DNA of 45,931 nucleotides from Bacteroidota bacterium (GCA_011049175.1 DSCJ01000028.1:1-45931), one strand, 5' to 3'; shown: positions 23,297 through 32,458, numbered from the stretch's first letter. The notes: generated by a model not told the origin, from the letters alone. Program-made: numbers and translations.

Positions 23297-26200
23297 ATGC
23301 GAAATCCCCTGAAAATAACATTGAGTGCCTTCGTCATGCTTTGCCTGAATATGATCCCCCTGCGGGGTCAGTTTTATTACGGGCACCAGATGGATTTCGG
23401 AAAAAACCGCGTGCAATACTATGATTTTTTCTGGTCATTTTACCGGTTTGAGAAATTCGACACCTATTTTAATGAATACGGAAAAGAAATTGCTGAATAC
23501 ACCGCCCGTTTCGCCGATAAAAAGATCGTGGAAATTGAAGACTTTTTCGACTACACACTCGAAAAAAGGCTGATATTCATCATTTACAACAAGCTGTCCG
23601 ATTTCCGGCAGAGCAATGTCGGGCTTACCGGAGGAGACGAAGAGTTCAACCTGGGCGGAGTGACCCGCATTGTTGAAAACAAAGTATTCCTTTTCTATGA
23701 AGGCAATCACCGGGAACTGGAAAGGCAGATAACAGCCGCCATTGCCGAAACGGTCATACAGGAAATGCTTTACGGTGGGGTGATGAAAAACCGGATCACC
23801 AGCAAAACCCAGATCAACCTGCCCGAATGGTATATCTCAGGACTCGTATCCTACCTCTCCCATACATGGGACCCTGTTACCGAAAACATGATCAGGGACG
23901 GGTTTTTATCGGGTCAATATAAAAAACTCAATCGCCTGGAATATGAAGATGCCGAACTGGCGGGACATTCTTTCTGGAAATTCATAAATGAGGAATTCGG
24001 ACGCACGGCCATACCGAATATTATTTATCTCACACGTATTGAGCAAAATGTGAACAAGGGCTTTTTATATGTAACCGGAAAAAAAATAAAGAAACTGGTC
24101 CAGGAGTGGGTCACCTATTTTAACGAGTGGTATGGCACGGGAGAACTGGAAGAGAAGCCGCCGCAGGGAGAACCGTTGATCAAAAAACCCAGGGACAGAA
24201 GGATCATTACCCAGGTCAAATACCATCCGGACGGACGCAAGATGGCATACATCACCAACGAACTGGGGCAGGTACGAATCTGGATATACGATATGCAAAC
24301 CGGAAAGCACCGGACCATTTTCAAAAAACATCCGAAACTGGAACAGATCGTTGACGATTCTTATCCTGTTATGGCCTGGCATCCTTCCGGTCAGATCCTT
24401 ACCTTCATTATGGAAGAGGAAGGAGGACTCACCCTGAATTATTACGTGACCGAATCCCGAAAAACGGAAAAAAGGAATCTGTTGTATTTCGAAAAGGTCT
24501 TGGATATTGATTACTCCAACGACGGATCCCTTTTACTGTTATCGGCAGTGAAGGACGGACTGACCGACCTGTTCGTACATTTTGTGGCTTCGGGCACCAA
24601 TGAACAGATCACCCGCGACCTGGCCGATGACCTGCATCCCCGTTTCATTAACCGCTCCGAACAGATCATTTTCTCAAGTAACCGTACCAGCGACACCCTT
24701 ACCCTGATAGGCCCGGTTGACCGGAGCAGGGGCCACCAGTTTCGCCTGTATATTTACGATTTCAATAACCGCTCTCCGATTCTGACCCGGCTGGAAGGAA
24801 ATGTTTTCGAAGAAAAATTTCACCCCCGGGGGGAACATACAAACGAATTCTTCACACTCGATAACCAGACCGGTATCATCAACCAGTACATAAATGAATT
24901 CGACAGCACCATTGCATGGATTGACACCACGGTACATTACAGGTACCTGACCAACAGCCGGCCCCTTACCGACTACACCCGCAACATTCTGGGTCATGAC
25001 GTGCATACCTCAACAGGAAAAACGGCCGGTATTATTTTCAACAGGGGGAAATACCAGATATATACCCGCGATGTTGCCGAACCCGAACCGCTGGAGTCGA
25101 ACCCTCCCCTTACCCGCCAATGGAAAGAATACCGGGAATACCTTGCCGAGCAGGACAGCCTGGAAGATCTCCGTCAGAAAATCATCGGGGAACACCGGCG
25201 CTATATGGGCGAACTCCGTAAAACCCAGTCGCCGGATAATCCCTTTATCAACCAGCCGGTCAATATCAGAAATTACCTATTTGAGCAGGAAAAATCCAAC
25301 TATTTTAACCGGTATATCAAAAACGCCCCGCCGGGATTACGGATTGACACATCATCGTTCACATTGCCCAAAATAAGAATTTATCAGAAGTTCTTCTATA
25401 ACAATTATTTCGCCAATAAAATCGATTTCAGCTTCCTGTCGGCCTCGTACCAGACATTCTCCGGGTCGGCACCCGCATTTTACAATCCGGGAATGAACAT
25501 GCTTTTCAAGATCGGCACACATGACCTGTTCGAGGATTACCGGCTCACGGGAGGATTCCGGTTCTCAGGAGATTTTAACTCCAACGAATACCTCATCAGC
25601 CTGGAAAACCTGAAAGGAAAATTCGACAAACAGCTAATCTATCACCGGCAAACCTATTTGAGTTCTGCCGATATCGGTCTTATCAAAACCTATACGAATG
25701 AAGTGTATTACTCCATGAAATATCCTTTTAACCAGGTTCTCGCCCTGAAGGGAACTCTTGGAGTTAGAAACGACAACCATGTGTTCCTCTCAACCGATAC
25801 CCGCACACTTTATGAAGAAGATATTACCCGCCTGTGGAATATTCTGAAAGCAGACCTCACTTACGACAATACCCGGCACAGAGCTGTCAACCTACTGTTC
25901 GGCACCCGTTTCAAGATTTTCGGGGAGTTCTATTATCAGCTGAACCGGGCCCGCTCAGACCTGTTTGTTCTGGGAGCCGACTTCAGGCACTATCTTCCTG
26001 TGCACAGGGAACTGATATGGGCTAACCGGTTTGCGGCCAGCACATCGTTCGGGTCCAACCGACTGGTATATTACATGGGCGGGGTGGATAACTGGATCCA
26101 TCTTTTCCCGAACCGTATGGACCAGTTCGACCAGAGTATCCCGGTAAGCACCACGCAGAATTATGTGTTCCAGGCCCTGGCTACCAATATGCGCGGGTTT

Positions 26201-26581
26201 GCACAGAATATCCGGAATGGCAACTCTTTTGCTTTGATAAACAGTGAAATACGTTGGCCGGTATTCCGGTACCTGGCCAACCATCCCCTGGGATCGGGAT
26301 TTTTGAACAGTTTCCAGATTGTTGCTTTCGGCGACATCGGAACGGCATGGACCGGACCGTCGCCCTACTCGGGTAATAACGAATACGACAAAGAAATCAT
26401 TGAGAACGGACCCATCACGGTGATTATCGACAGCCAGCGCGAACCCATTGTGGCGGGTTTCGGTGCCGGGTTGCGAGCCCAGTTATTCTGCTATTACGTC
26501 CGGGCCGACTATGCCTGGGGCATTGAAAATTATACACTCCTGAAACCGGTATTTTACTTGTCATTCAGTCTGGATTTCTAA
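23297..26581 (+). CDS. Pseudo-peptidase / beta-propeller / BamA-like barrel envelope protein
   Basis: A 1094-residue exported protein (signal peptide ~1-25, ending LRG-QF) with the same domain order as the protein at 16258-19359. The N-terminal region aligns well: FGKNRVQYYDFFWSFYRFEKF matches its YFGKN...YKVYQTPHFEIY. The zinc site is gone: HEMVH becomes ETVIQ (residues 151-155) and the distal WMVEGMAEY becomes WYISGLVSY (Ser181 for the Glu). Residues ~300-560 hold degenerate TolB-like propeller repeats (HPDGRKMAYI, HPSGQILTFI, SNDGSLLLLS). The last ~400 residues are a probable outer-membrane barrel ending in LDF. Followed after 5 bp by the M20 gene. Likely a binding or scaffold protein, not an enzyme; inference. 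Confidence 0.8.
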   Translation: MRNPLKITLSAFVMLCLNMIPLRGQFYYGHQMDFGKNRVQYYDFFWSFYRFEKFDTYFNEYGKEIAEYTARFADKKIVEIEDFFDYTLEKRLIFIIYNKLSDFRQSNVGLTGGDEEFNLGGVTRIVENKVFLFYEGNHRELERQITAAIAETVIQEMLYGGVMKNRITSKTQINLPEWYISGLVSYLSHTWDPVTENMIRDGFLSGQYKKLNRLEYEDAELAGHSFWKFINEEFGRTAIPNIIYLTRIEQNVNKGFLYVTGKKIKKLVQEWVTYFNEWYGTGELEEKPPQGEPLIKKPRDRRIITQVKYHPDGRKMAYITNELGQVRIWIYDMQTGKHRTIFKKHPKLEQIVDDSYPVMAWHPSGQILTFIMEEEGGLTLNYYVTESRKTEKRNLLYFEKVLDIDYSNDGSLLLLSAVKDGLTDLFVHFVASGTNEQITRDLADDLHPRFINRSEQIIFSSNRTSDTLTLIGPVDRSRGHQFRLYIYDFNNRSPILTRLEGNVFEEKFHPRGEHTNEFFTLDNQTGIINQYINEFDSTIAWIDTTVHYRYLTNSRPLTDYTRNILGHDVHTSTGKTAGIIFNRGKYQIYTRDVAEPEPLESNPPLTRQWKEYREYLAEQDSLEDLRQKIIGEHRRYMGELRKTQSPDNPFINQPVNIRNYLFEQEKSNYFNRYIKNAPPGLRIDTSSFTLPKIRIYQKFFYNNYFANKIDFSFLSASYQTFSGSAPAFYNPGMNMLFKIGTHDLFEDYRLTGGFRFSGDFNSNEYLISLENLKGKFDKQLIYHRQTYLSSADIGLIKTYTNEVYYSMKYPFNQVLALKGTLGVRNDNHVFLSTDTRTLYEEDITRLWNILKADLTYDNTRHRAVNLLFGTRFKIFGEFYYQLNRARSDLFVLGADFRHYLPVHRELIWANRFAASTSFGSNRLVYYMGGVDNWIHLFPNRMDQFDQSIPVSTTQNYVFQALATNMRGFAQNIRNGNSFALINSEIRWPVFRYLANHPLGSGFLNSFQIVAFGDIGTAWTGPSPYSGNNEYDKEIIENGPITVIIDSQREPIVAGFGAGLRAQLFCYYVRADYAWGIENYTLLKPVFYLSFSLDF

Positions 26582-26586
26582 AGAAA

Positions 26587-27804
26587 ATGGAATTGTCAAA
26601 TCTCTCATCCCATGCAGACACTATCAGGAACCTGGCCATGAAGTACCGGGAAGAGGTTCTTTTCCACCGCCGCTACTTCCATCAGTTTCCGGAACTTTCT
26701 TTCGAAGAAAAGGGTACGGCGGAATACATTGCCCATTTCCTGGAAAAACATCACATTCCCTTCCGCGAAGGTTTTGCGGGATACGGCCTGGTTGCCTCCC
26801 TGGCCGGAAAACGGGAAAAAGGCAGGGTGATCGCACTGAGGACCGATATGGATGCCCTGCCTGTGAAAGAAAATACAGGACTTCCCTTCGCCTCAAGGCA
26901 TACCGGCAGAATGCATGCCTGCGGACACGATATGCACATGGCCTCACTGATGGGGACTCTGCTCATCCTGAAGGATATACGGGATATATGGGAGGGCCGG
27001 GTCCTGTTTGTATTTCAACCCGGTGAAGAAAAACTGCCTGGCGGCGCCCTTTCCATGATCACAGAAGGAGCCCTGAGTGAACCGGTGCCTGAGCTCATTC
27101 TGGCTCAACATGTTCTTCCCGAAATGGCCACCGGCCACGTAGGATTCCGACCCGGCAAATACATGGCTTCCAGTGACGAACTGTATCTTACGGTACGGGG
27201 AAAAGGGGGGCATGCTGCCATGCTGAAAGAAACCGTGAACCCTCTGATGATCGCTGCCCGCCTGTTGGTCATACTAGATCAGAAAATCCGGCAGGAGACC
27301 CCCGGAAATACCCCCACCGTCCTTTCTTTCGGGAAGATCACCGGTGCCGGGGCCACCAATGTGGTTCCCGATGAAGTAAAACTGGACGGAACCTTTCGCA
27401 CCCTGGACGAAAGCTGGAGGGAAAAAGCCCACCGGCTGATCAGGGAAACCGCCCGATCTGTGGCCTCACAAATGGGTGGGAGCTGTGAGACCACGATCGT
27501 GAAAGGGTATCCGGCGCTGGAAAACCATCGGGAAATGACCCGCCGTGCCATGAAACACGCTGCCGCATACCTGGGCAAAGAGCATGTGGAAGAACTGGAT
27601 ATCAGAATGACAGCCGAGGATTTTGCCTACTATGCCAGGCAGTTCCCCGCGGTTTTTTATCGCCTGGGAACAGGCGACGGAAACCCTCCCGCAGGCGGAT
27701 TGCACTCTCCTGAATTCACACCCCGGGAAGAAGCCCTGGTCACAGGGTGCGGCACCATGGCCTGGCTGGCATATTGCTTCCTTCACGATGCCACGAGCCG
27801 GTAA
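26587..27804 (+). CDS. M20-family amidohydrolase (N-acyl-amino acid/hippurate hydrolase type)
   Basis: A 405-residue cytoplasmic dinuclear metallohydrolase. The family signatures are RRYFHQFPELSFEE near the N-terminus, RTDMDALPV (residues 85-93), MHACGHDMHMA (metal ligands C112 and H114), FQPGEEKLPGG (catalytic E147/E148) and a dimerisation domain beginning near residue 195 (LTVRGKGGHAA). These enzymes remove acyl groups from amino acids or related amides; the substrate cannot be assigned. It starts 5 bp after the 1094-residue envelope gene, so the two are probably co-transcribed. ATG start; full length. Confidence 0.92.
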   Translation: MELSNLSSHADTIRNLAMKYREEVLFHRRYFHQFPELSFEEKGTAEYIAHFLEKHHIPFREGFAGYGLVASLAGKREKGRVIALRTDMDALPVKENTGLPFASRHTGRMHACGHDMHMASLMGTLLILKDIRDIWEGRVLFVFQPGEEKLPGGALSMITEGALSEPVPELILAQHVLPEMATGHVGFRPGKYMASSDELYLTVRGKGGHAAMLKETVNPLMIAARLLVILDQKIRQETPGNTPTVLSFGKITGAGATNVVPDEVKLDGTFRTLDESWREKAHRLIRETARSVASQMGGSCETTIVKGYPALENHREMTRRAMKHAAAYLGKEHVEELDIRMTAEDFAYYARQFPAVFYRLGTGDGNPPAGGLHSPEFTPREEALVTGCGTMAWLAYCFLHDATSR

Positions 27805-27883
27805 AAAACCGCTTATTTTATTTATATTGCATCCAAAATATCCCAATTTCCAAGATATTTTTTTTTGTGAGGAAAAATGAATA

Positions 27884-27891
27884 TAAATTTG
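27884..27891 (+). promoter_or_regulatory. -7 promoter element of the ferredoxin gene
   Basis: TAAATTTG matches TAnnTTTG exactly, with a T-rich stretch containing TTTG at 27864-27867 upstream. The predicted leader is about 45-50 nt. Confidence 0.55.
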
Positions 27892-27943
27892 CACTGACAA
27901 AATTATTTATCTTGTTTTTAACTCAATTTAAAACACCAATATC

Positions 27944-28114
27944 ATGGCATACGTAATCACTGACGAATGTACCGCATGTGGCACATGTATCGATGAATGT
28001 CCGGTGGAGGCCATCTCGGAAGGGGACATCTATAAGATAGATCCCGATTTATGCACGGATTGTGGAGCCTGCGCAGATGTTTGCCCGGTGGAGGCCATTC
28101 ATCCAGCTGATTGA
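27944..28114 (+). CDS. 2[4Fe-4S] bacterial-type ferredoxin
   Basis: A 56-residue electron carrier. The protein has two CxxCxxCxxxCP motifs (Cys 9, 12, 15, 19 and 37, 40, 43, 47), each expected to contribute to two [4Fe-4S] clusters, and an obvious internal duplication around CPVEAI. The acidic composition is typical of clostridial-type ferredoxins that serve pyruvate:ferredoxin oxidoreductase, hydrogenase or Rnf; presence suggests anaerobic or microaerobic metabolism. Monocistronic: own -7 element at 27884-27891 and a strong terminator 22 nt after the stop. The ATG at 27944 gives the usual MAYVITDEC start. Confidence 0.95.
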   Translation: MAYVITDECTACGTCIDECPVEAISEGDIYKIDPDLCTDCGACADVCPVEAIHPAD

Positions 28115-28130
28115 TGCGGTAATACTCCAT

Positions 28131-28165
28131 AAAAGAAGCTGCTCTCCGGAGCAGCTTTTTTTATT
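28131..28165. terminator. Strong intrinsic terminator after the ferredoxin gene
   Basis: AAGCTGCTC (28136-28144) and GAGCAGCTT (28149-28157) form a 9-bp stem closed by a TCCG tetraloop of the stable UNCG class, followed by seven T. The A-rich 5' flank (AAAAG) makes it plausibly bidirectional, serving the convergent gldB gene as well. Confidence 0.9.
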
Positions 28166-28180
28166 CCCTCAGGGGAAGTA

Positions 28181-29182
28181 TCAGGGATAATAACCCGACC
28201 GGGTAAAAATCTGCTGGTAATCGGTGTCGGCCATCAGCTCAGAGAGACTGATCCCCGAATGGTTTTTCATATACGACCTGACAATCTGCCAGCCCAGCCA
28301 GGCGCCGGTGCGCCCGGGCGATTCGGTTGAAAAATACTGAGTGAACGGAGCATCATTCACCAGCTTGGAAATGGTCAGGGAACTCTGGTCGAACAACAAT
28401 CGGTTTTCCACCAGATAGGTATACATGGCCCCCTCATTTTCCTTCACCCATTCCACCTGCTCAGGGGAATATCCGATAATCAGTGAATCGTGCTCCGTGG
28501 GGAACATGGCTTCGGTGAAATAAAGCAACTGGCCCTGGTATACCATGTTGCATAACACATTGTTGACGGAATCACGAAAAGGAAACTCGGTGGATGCCCA
28601 GTAATACATCCCGTCGAACGGAATACGTTGCGGTTCCATCCTGTCACGCATGTACAGGGGCAGGCCCAGCATGGGATAATATTCGGCATCCCTTCCCAGA
28701 TACTTGTCCAGACCGATACCCAGGATACCCCGGTCGATAATCAGGGAATGATTAAAGCCCGAAATATAACTGTAAACCTCCGGGACATCGCGATCGGGAA
28801 AATAATACAGATAATGCCTGAAGGCATTCTCCAGGGCTTCTTCATGCCATGAAAGATCAGGGAATGTGTTTTCCACCGTACGGTATACTTCACGCACCAT
28901 GGAATCGGTTACGAAAAATCGCAGATACTCCGAATAACCAGGGTCTCCGGGCAGTCCGATATTGATCACCGTACTGAAACGGTCCAAAAACCTTCCGTAC
29001 CGCTTCGACAGGCCGGGCAGCTCCTCTTCCAGGCTGTCGGGAGGTATGGAAAACAGGACCCGTTCAAACCGGTCGATTTTCAGCTCCAGTTCAATCCCCG
29101 ATATGTCTACTTTCAACCGGTTCCGTTTGCAGGCGGCAGCCAGAACAAAAACGATCAATATCATGGCAACTATTTTCTTCAT
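28181..29182 (-). CDS. gldB: Gliding motility lipoprotein GldB
   Basis: GldB is a membrane lipoprotein required for gliding in Flavobacterium and conserved in many Bacteroidota; its molecular role is uncertain. I choose the ATG at 29182 (333 residues), which opens a proper lipoprotein signal (MKKIVAMILIVFVLAAAC, lipidated Cys18). The longer frame upstream crosses the promoter element at 29214-29221. Family features include IDRFERVLF, a Tyr-rich middle (FRHYLYYFPDRDVPEVYSYISGFN) and the C-terminal GAWLGWQIVRSYMKNHSGISL, close to GldB consensus. The usual partner gldC is not adjacent. Transcribed divergently from the PorT-like gene. Confidence 0.88.
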   Translation of the reverse strand: MKKIVAMILIVFVLAAACKRNRLKVDISGIELELKIDRFERVLFSIPPDSLEEELPGLSKRYGRFLDRFSTVINIGLPGDPGYSEYLRFFVTDSMVREVYRTVENTFPDLSWHEEALENAFRHYLYYFPDRDVPEVYSYISGFNHSLIIDRGILGIGLDKYLGRDAEYYPMLGLPLYMRDRMEPQRIPFDGMYYWASTEFPFRDSVNNVLCNMVYQGQLLYFTEAMFPTEHDSLIIGYSPEQVEWVKENEGAMYTYLVENRLLFDQSSLTISKLVNDAPFTQYFSTESPGRTGAWLGWQIVRSYMKNHSGISLSELMADTDYQQIFTRSGYYP

Positions 29183-29213
29183 TCCTGTTTGAGTTTGATG
29201 TTCGCCGGCTGAA

Positions 29214-29246
29214 CAAATGTAAAAAGAATATCCGTTCCTGCTCAAT
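29214..29246 (-). promoter_or_regulatory. Promoter of gldB
   Basis: Minus strand: ATTG (29246-29243), 21 nt, then TACATTTG (29221-29214), an exact -7 match with a one-mismatch -33 element at normal spacing. Predicted leader about 26 nt. Confidence 0.6.
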
Positions 29247-29292
29247 ATACCATAAACTGAACCTGCCGGTTCCGGAGCAATCACTATTTTTA

Positions 29293-29300
29293 TATTTTTG
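29293..29300 (+). promoter_or_regulatory. -7 promoter element of the PorT-like barrel gene
   Basis: TATTTTTG is an exact TAnnTTTG match 25 nt upstream of the ATG at 29326. The -33 region is poor. Confidence 0.5.
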
Positions 29301-29325
29301 TGCCATATCCTTAGCGACCATTGTC

Positions 29326-29991
29326 ATGAAAAAGGCCCTGCTCAGGTTACTGCCCGTATGGATAGTTCTATGGGTTTTCATCTGCCCGGTCCAGGCACAG
29401 AGGACTACCTTCGGGATTCACGTCGATCCAATGGTAAGCTGGTTCAGTACCGGCCGGAAAGCCGACAACGACGGCATCAGGCTCGGAATCAGAGGAGGGC
29501 TGGATATTGACCGGTTTTTTGCCTACCGGTATGCTTTCCATACCGGGATCTTTATTCAGCAATCGGGAGGCCGGCTGTTGTTTGCCGATACCATTCCCGT
29601 ACGTACCAGCCTAGGAACCGATACCCTTCCCGCAGGAATCCCTCTGGTACAAGGTATCCAGCAGATCGGCATTCCCCTGGGATTGAAATTCAAGACCGAC
29701 GAAATAGGCTACACCACATTCTATTTCACTATCGGGATGGTGCCCCGCTTTCGCATCAAAGCCGAAGCAAAAGGGGAACCCGAATCGCTGGTGAATGCCG
29801 ATATACGTGAAGAGGTTCCCTGGCTGAACCTGGGCTACCAGGTGGGAGGAGGTGCGGAATACAGCCTGGGAGGAAATACCGCCCTGATTATCGGGCTGGT
29901 TTTCCATGGAGGGATCACACCCTTCACCACAAGAGAAAATGAACAAACCTATGATAAAAACATAGCGATCAGGGCAGGAATACTTTTCTGA
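29326..29991 (+). CDS. Outer-membrane beta-barrel protein, PorT-like
   Basis: A 221-residue exported protein: signal peptide ~1-24 (VQA-QR), then roughly eight amphipathic strands with glycine turns and a C-terminal strand ending in ILF, typical of small outer-membrane barrels. It belongs broadly to the PorT/PF13568 group. Position between gldB and nadE is suggestive, since PorT/SprT of the type 9 secretion system is often found in comparable neighbourhoods, but overall similarity to true PorT cannot be judged by eye, so I leave the symbol empty. nadE starts 2 bp after its stop, indicating an operon. Confidence 0.72.
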   Translation: MKKALLRLLPVWIVLWVFICPVQAQRTTFGIHVDPMVSWFSTGRKADNDGIRLGIRGGLDIDRFFAYRYAFHTGIFIQQSGGRLLFADTIPVRTSLGTDTLPAGIPLVQGIQQIGIPLGLKFKTDEIGYTTFYFTIGMVPRFRIKAEAKGEPESLVNADIREEVPWLNLGYQVGGGAEYSLGGNTALIIGLVFHGGITPFTTRENEQTYDKNIAIRAGILF

Positions 29992-29993
29992 AC

Positions 29994-31658
29994 ATGAAGA
30001 TCACACTGGCACAGATCAATCCGCACATCGGGAATTTTCCCCGGAACACCCGGAAAATCCTGGATGTGATCCGGGAAGCGGTTTCCGCAGGATCCGACCT
30101 GGTCATCTTTCCTGAAATGGCCGTGTGCGGCTATCCTCCCCTCGACCTGCTGGAAAGAAAAGAATTCATTGACCGTTGCCGGGAAGAAATAAACCAAATT
30201 GCTCAGGCCACCGGACACGTCGGTGTCCTGGTGGGCGCACCTACCCATAACCCTGCTCCTGCCGGAAAAAACCTTTTCAATTCGGTGTATTTTCTTTATC
30301 AGGGGGGAATAAAACAGGTTTTTCATAAAACCCTGCTCCCTACCTATGACATATTCGATGAATACCGGTACTTTGAACCCAACACACAGTTCAATGTTCT
30401 GAATTTCAAAGGATTGCGTATTGCAGTTACCATTTGTGAAGACCTGTGGGACGACCAGCCTGTGGAGCAGGTATTCGGTAAAAACCGGCTTTACCCCGTG
30501 TCGCCTATGGAAAAACTGGCGGCGTTCAGGCCCGGACTCATCATAAACATGGCGGCCTCTCCTTTTTCCTACAGAAAGATCAGGGCCAAACGGGATATCT
30601 TCATCAGCAAATCACGTCAGTACGGCGTTCCGGTAATTTATGTCAACCAGACCGGAGCCCAGACGGAGCTGATCTTTGAGGGGGCCTCGCTGGTGGTTAA
30701 CGAACATGGCCAACCGGTAACGGAACTGGCCCGTTTCATGGAAGACATCCGGCATCTTGACTGGGAACAAACCCTGGATCTACCCCCCCTGGAAATACAG
30801 GAAGTAGACCCCATTCCCCTCATCCATCAGGCGCTGGTACTGGGTATCCGCGATTATTTCGTGAAAAACGGCCTGAAAAAAGCCATCCTGGGACTTTCGG
30901 GCGGAATCGACTCGGCCGTGGTGCTGGCTATAGCGGCAGAGGCGCTGGGACCCGAAAATGTACATATGCTGATTCTGCCTTCACGGTATACCTCCAAACA
31001 ATCCCTTTCCGATGCCGAAAAACTGGTGGAAAACCTGAAAGTTACCGGAAACACGCTTCCCATTGAGAAAATATTCAGGGATTTTGAAGAACTACTGACT
31101 CCCGTTTTTAAAGGAATGCCTGCCGATGTAACCGAAGAGAACATTCAGGCGCGCATCAGGGCTGTTCTGCTCATGGCCCTGGCCAACAAATTCGGTTATA
31201 TTTTGCTGAATACCTCTAACAAGAGCGAAGCAGCCGTGGGATACGGCACCCTTTACGGGGATATGTGCGGCGGATTATCGGTACTGGGCGATGTGTACAA
31301 AACCGATGTTTATAAGCTGGCACGGTATATCAACCGCAACGGGGAGATCATTCCCCCATCGGTTATCGGCAAGCCTCCTTCAGCCGAACTGAGGGAAAAT
31401 CAGAAAGACACCGATTCACTGCCCCCATACGAGCTACTGGATCAGGTGCTCTATCACTTTATTGAACAACAATCTTCTCCGCAGGAAATCGTACAGGCCG
31501 GATTCGACCGGGAACTGGTCAGAAGAATCACCAGGCTGGTCAATCACAGCGAACACAAAAGGTACCAGGCTCCTCCCATTCTCCGGATTTCCTCCAAGGC
31601 ATTCGGGTTCGGAAGAAGAATTCCCCTGTCGGCCAGATACATTTGGGACGATCAATAG
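29994..31658 (+). CDS. nadE: Glutamine-dependent NAD+ synthetase
   Basis: Converts nicotinic acid adenine dinucleotide to NAD+ with glutamine as the nitrogen donor and ATP. The 554-residue fusion has an N-terminal nitrilase-type glutaminase (catalytic triad E41 in FPEMAVCGYPP, K112 in FHKTLLPTYDIF, C148 in TICEDLWDD) and a C-terminal synthetase with the PP-loop SGGIDS at 302-307. Both active sites are complete. It starts 2 bp after the barrel gene. The downstream Crp/Fnr gene has its own promoter element, so the operon probably ends here. Confidence 0.96.
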   Translation: MKITLAQINPHIGNFPRNTRKILDVIREAVSAGSDLVIFPEMAVCGYPPLDLLERKEFIDRCREEINQIAQATGHVGVLVGAPTHNPAPAGKNLFNSVYFLYQGGIKQVFHKTLLPTYDIFDEYRYFEPNTQFNVLNFKGLRIAVTICEDLWDDQPVEQVFGKNRLYPVSPMEKLAAFRPGLIINMAASPFSYRKIRAKRDIFISKSRQYGVPVIYVNQTGAQTELIFEGASLVVNEHGQPVTELARFMEDIRHLDWEQTLDLPPLEIQEVDPIPLIHQALVLGIRDYFVKNGLKKAILGLSGGIDSAVVLAIAAEALGPENVHMLILPSRYTSKQSLSDAEKLVENLKVTGNTLPIEKIFRDFEELLTPVFKGMPADVTEENIQARIRAVLLMALANKFGYILLNTSNKSEAAVGYGTLYGDMCGGLSVLGDVYKTDVYKLARYINRNGEIIPPSVIGKPPSAELRENQKDTDSLPPYELLDQVLYHFIEQQSSPQEIVQAGFDRELVRRITRLVNHSEHKRYQAPPILRISSKAFGFGRRIPLSARYIWDDQ

Positions 31659-31700
31659 AAAGCAAAAGAACTTTAATAACTGTATAACCACAAAAAATTA

Positions 31701-31708
31701 TACATTTG
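31701..31708 (+). promoter_or_regulatory. -7 promoter element of the Crp/Fnr regulator gene
   Basis: TACATTTG matches TAnnTTTG exactly, about 41 nt before the ATG at 31750, in a strongly AT-rich stretch after nadE. Confidence 0.6.
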
Positions 31709-31749
31709 TATATTTTTAAACACAAAATTACCTGGTATAATTGACAGAG

Positions 31750-32442
31750 ATGGACCAAACAATCGTAAGGTTACTGGATGATCCCAAGTCCATTTTCAGC
31801 CTTCTGAACGATGAAGAAAGGGACATCATTTATCAATCGATGATATGCACTCACTACAAAAAGGGAGAGCTTATCTATAAAGAAGGCGATAAGCCGGCCG
31901 GTTTGCTGTGCCTGGCCTCGGGCAAGGTCAAGATTTTCAAGGAAGGAGTCGGGGGAAGGGAACAGATCGTCAGAATGGTGAAGCCCGGTGGCTTTATCGG
32001 ATACCGTGCCCTTTTCGCCGGTGAAAATTACAATGGGACATCGGTTGCCCTGGAAGATTCAACCATCTGCCTGATTGAAAAGGAAAGCCTCTACAAAGTA
32101 CTGAAAAGCAACAACGAGCTGGCACTGAATATTATAAAGAAAATGGCCACCGAGCTGGGCTTCTCCAATACCCGCACAGTATCCCTTACCCAGAAACACA
32201 TAAGGGGAAGACTGGCCGAGTCGTTACTCTTCCTCAAAGACACCTATGGTTTCGAAGAAGACAATATGACCATTAAGGTATACCTTTCCCGCGAGGACAT
32301 TGCCAATCTTTCCAATATGACCACTTCCAATGCCATCCGTACTCTGTCTACTTTCGCCAGTGAGAACGTGATCGATATTGATGGCAGAAAAATCAAGATC
32401 CTTGATCTGAAAAAGCTGGAAAGGATCAGCGAACTGGGTTAA
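31750..32442 (+). CDS. Crp/Fnr-family transcriptional regulator
   Basis: A 230-residue regulator with an N-terminal cyclic-nucleotide-binding beta-roll (~12-120) and a C-terminal winged helix (~150-225; LSREDIANLSNMTTSNAIRTLSTF is the recognition region). I use the ATG at 31750 rather than the TTG at 31741 three codons earlier. The roll lacks the clear PRxxxA cAMP-contact pattern of true Crp, and no N-terminal Cys cluster for an iron-sulfur centre is present as in FNR, so the ligand is unknown. Followed by the ATP-grasp-like gene after 16 bp on the same strand. Confidence 0.9.
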   Translation: MDQTIVRLLDDPKSIFSLLNDEERDIIYQSMICTHYKKGELIYKEGDKPAGLLCLASGKVKIFKEGVGGREQIVRMVKPGGFIGYRALFAGENYNGTSVALEDSTICLIEKESLYKVLKSNNELALNIIKKMATELGFSNTRTVSLTQKHIRGRLAESLLFLKDTYGFEEDNMTIKVYLSREDIANLSNMTTSNAIRTLSTFASENVIDIDGRKIKILDLKKLERISELG

Positions 32443-32458
32443 GGATCACCGTCCCGGC

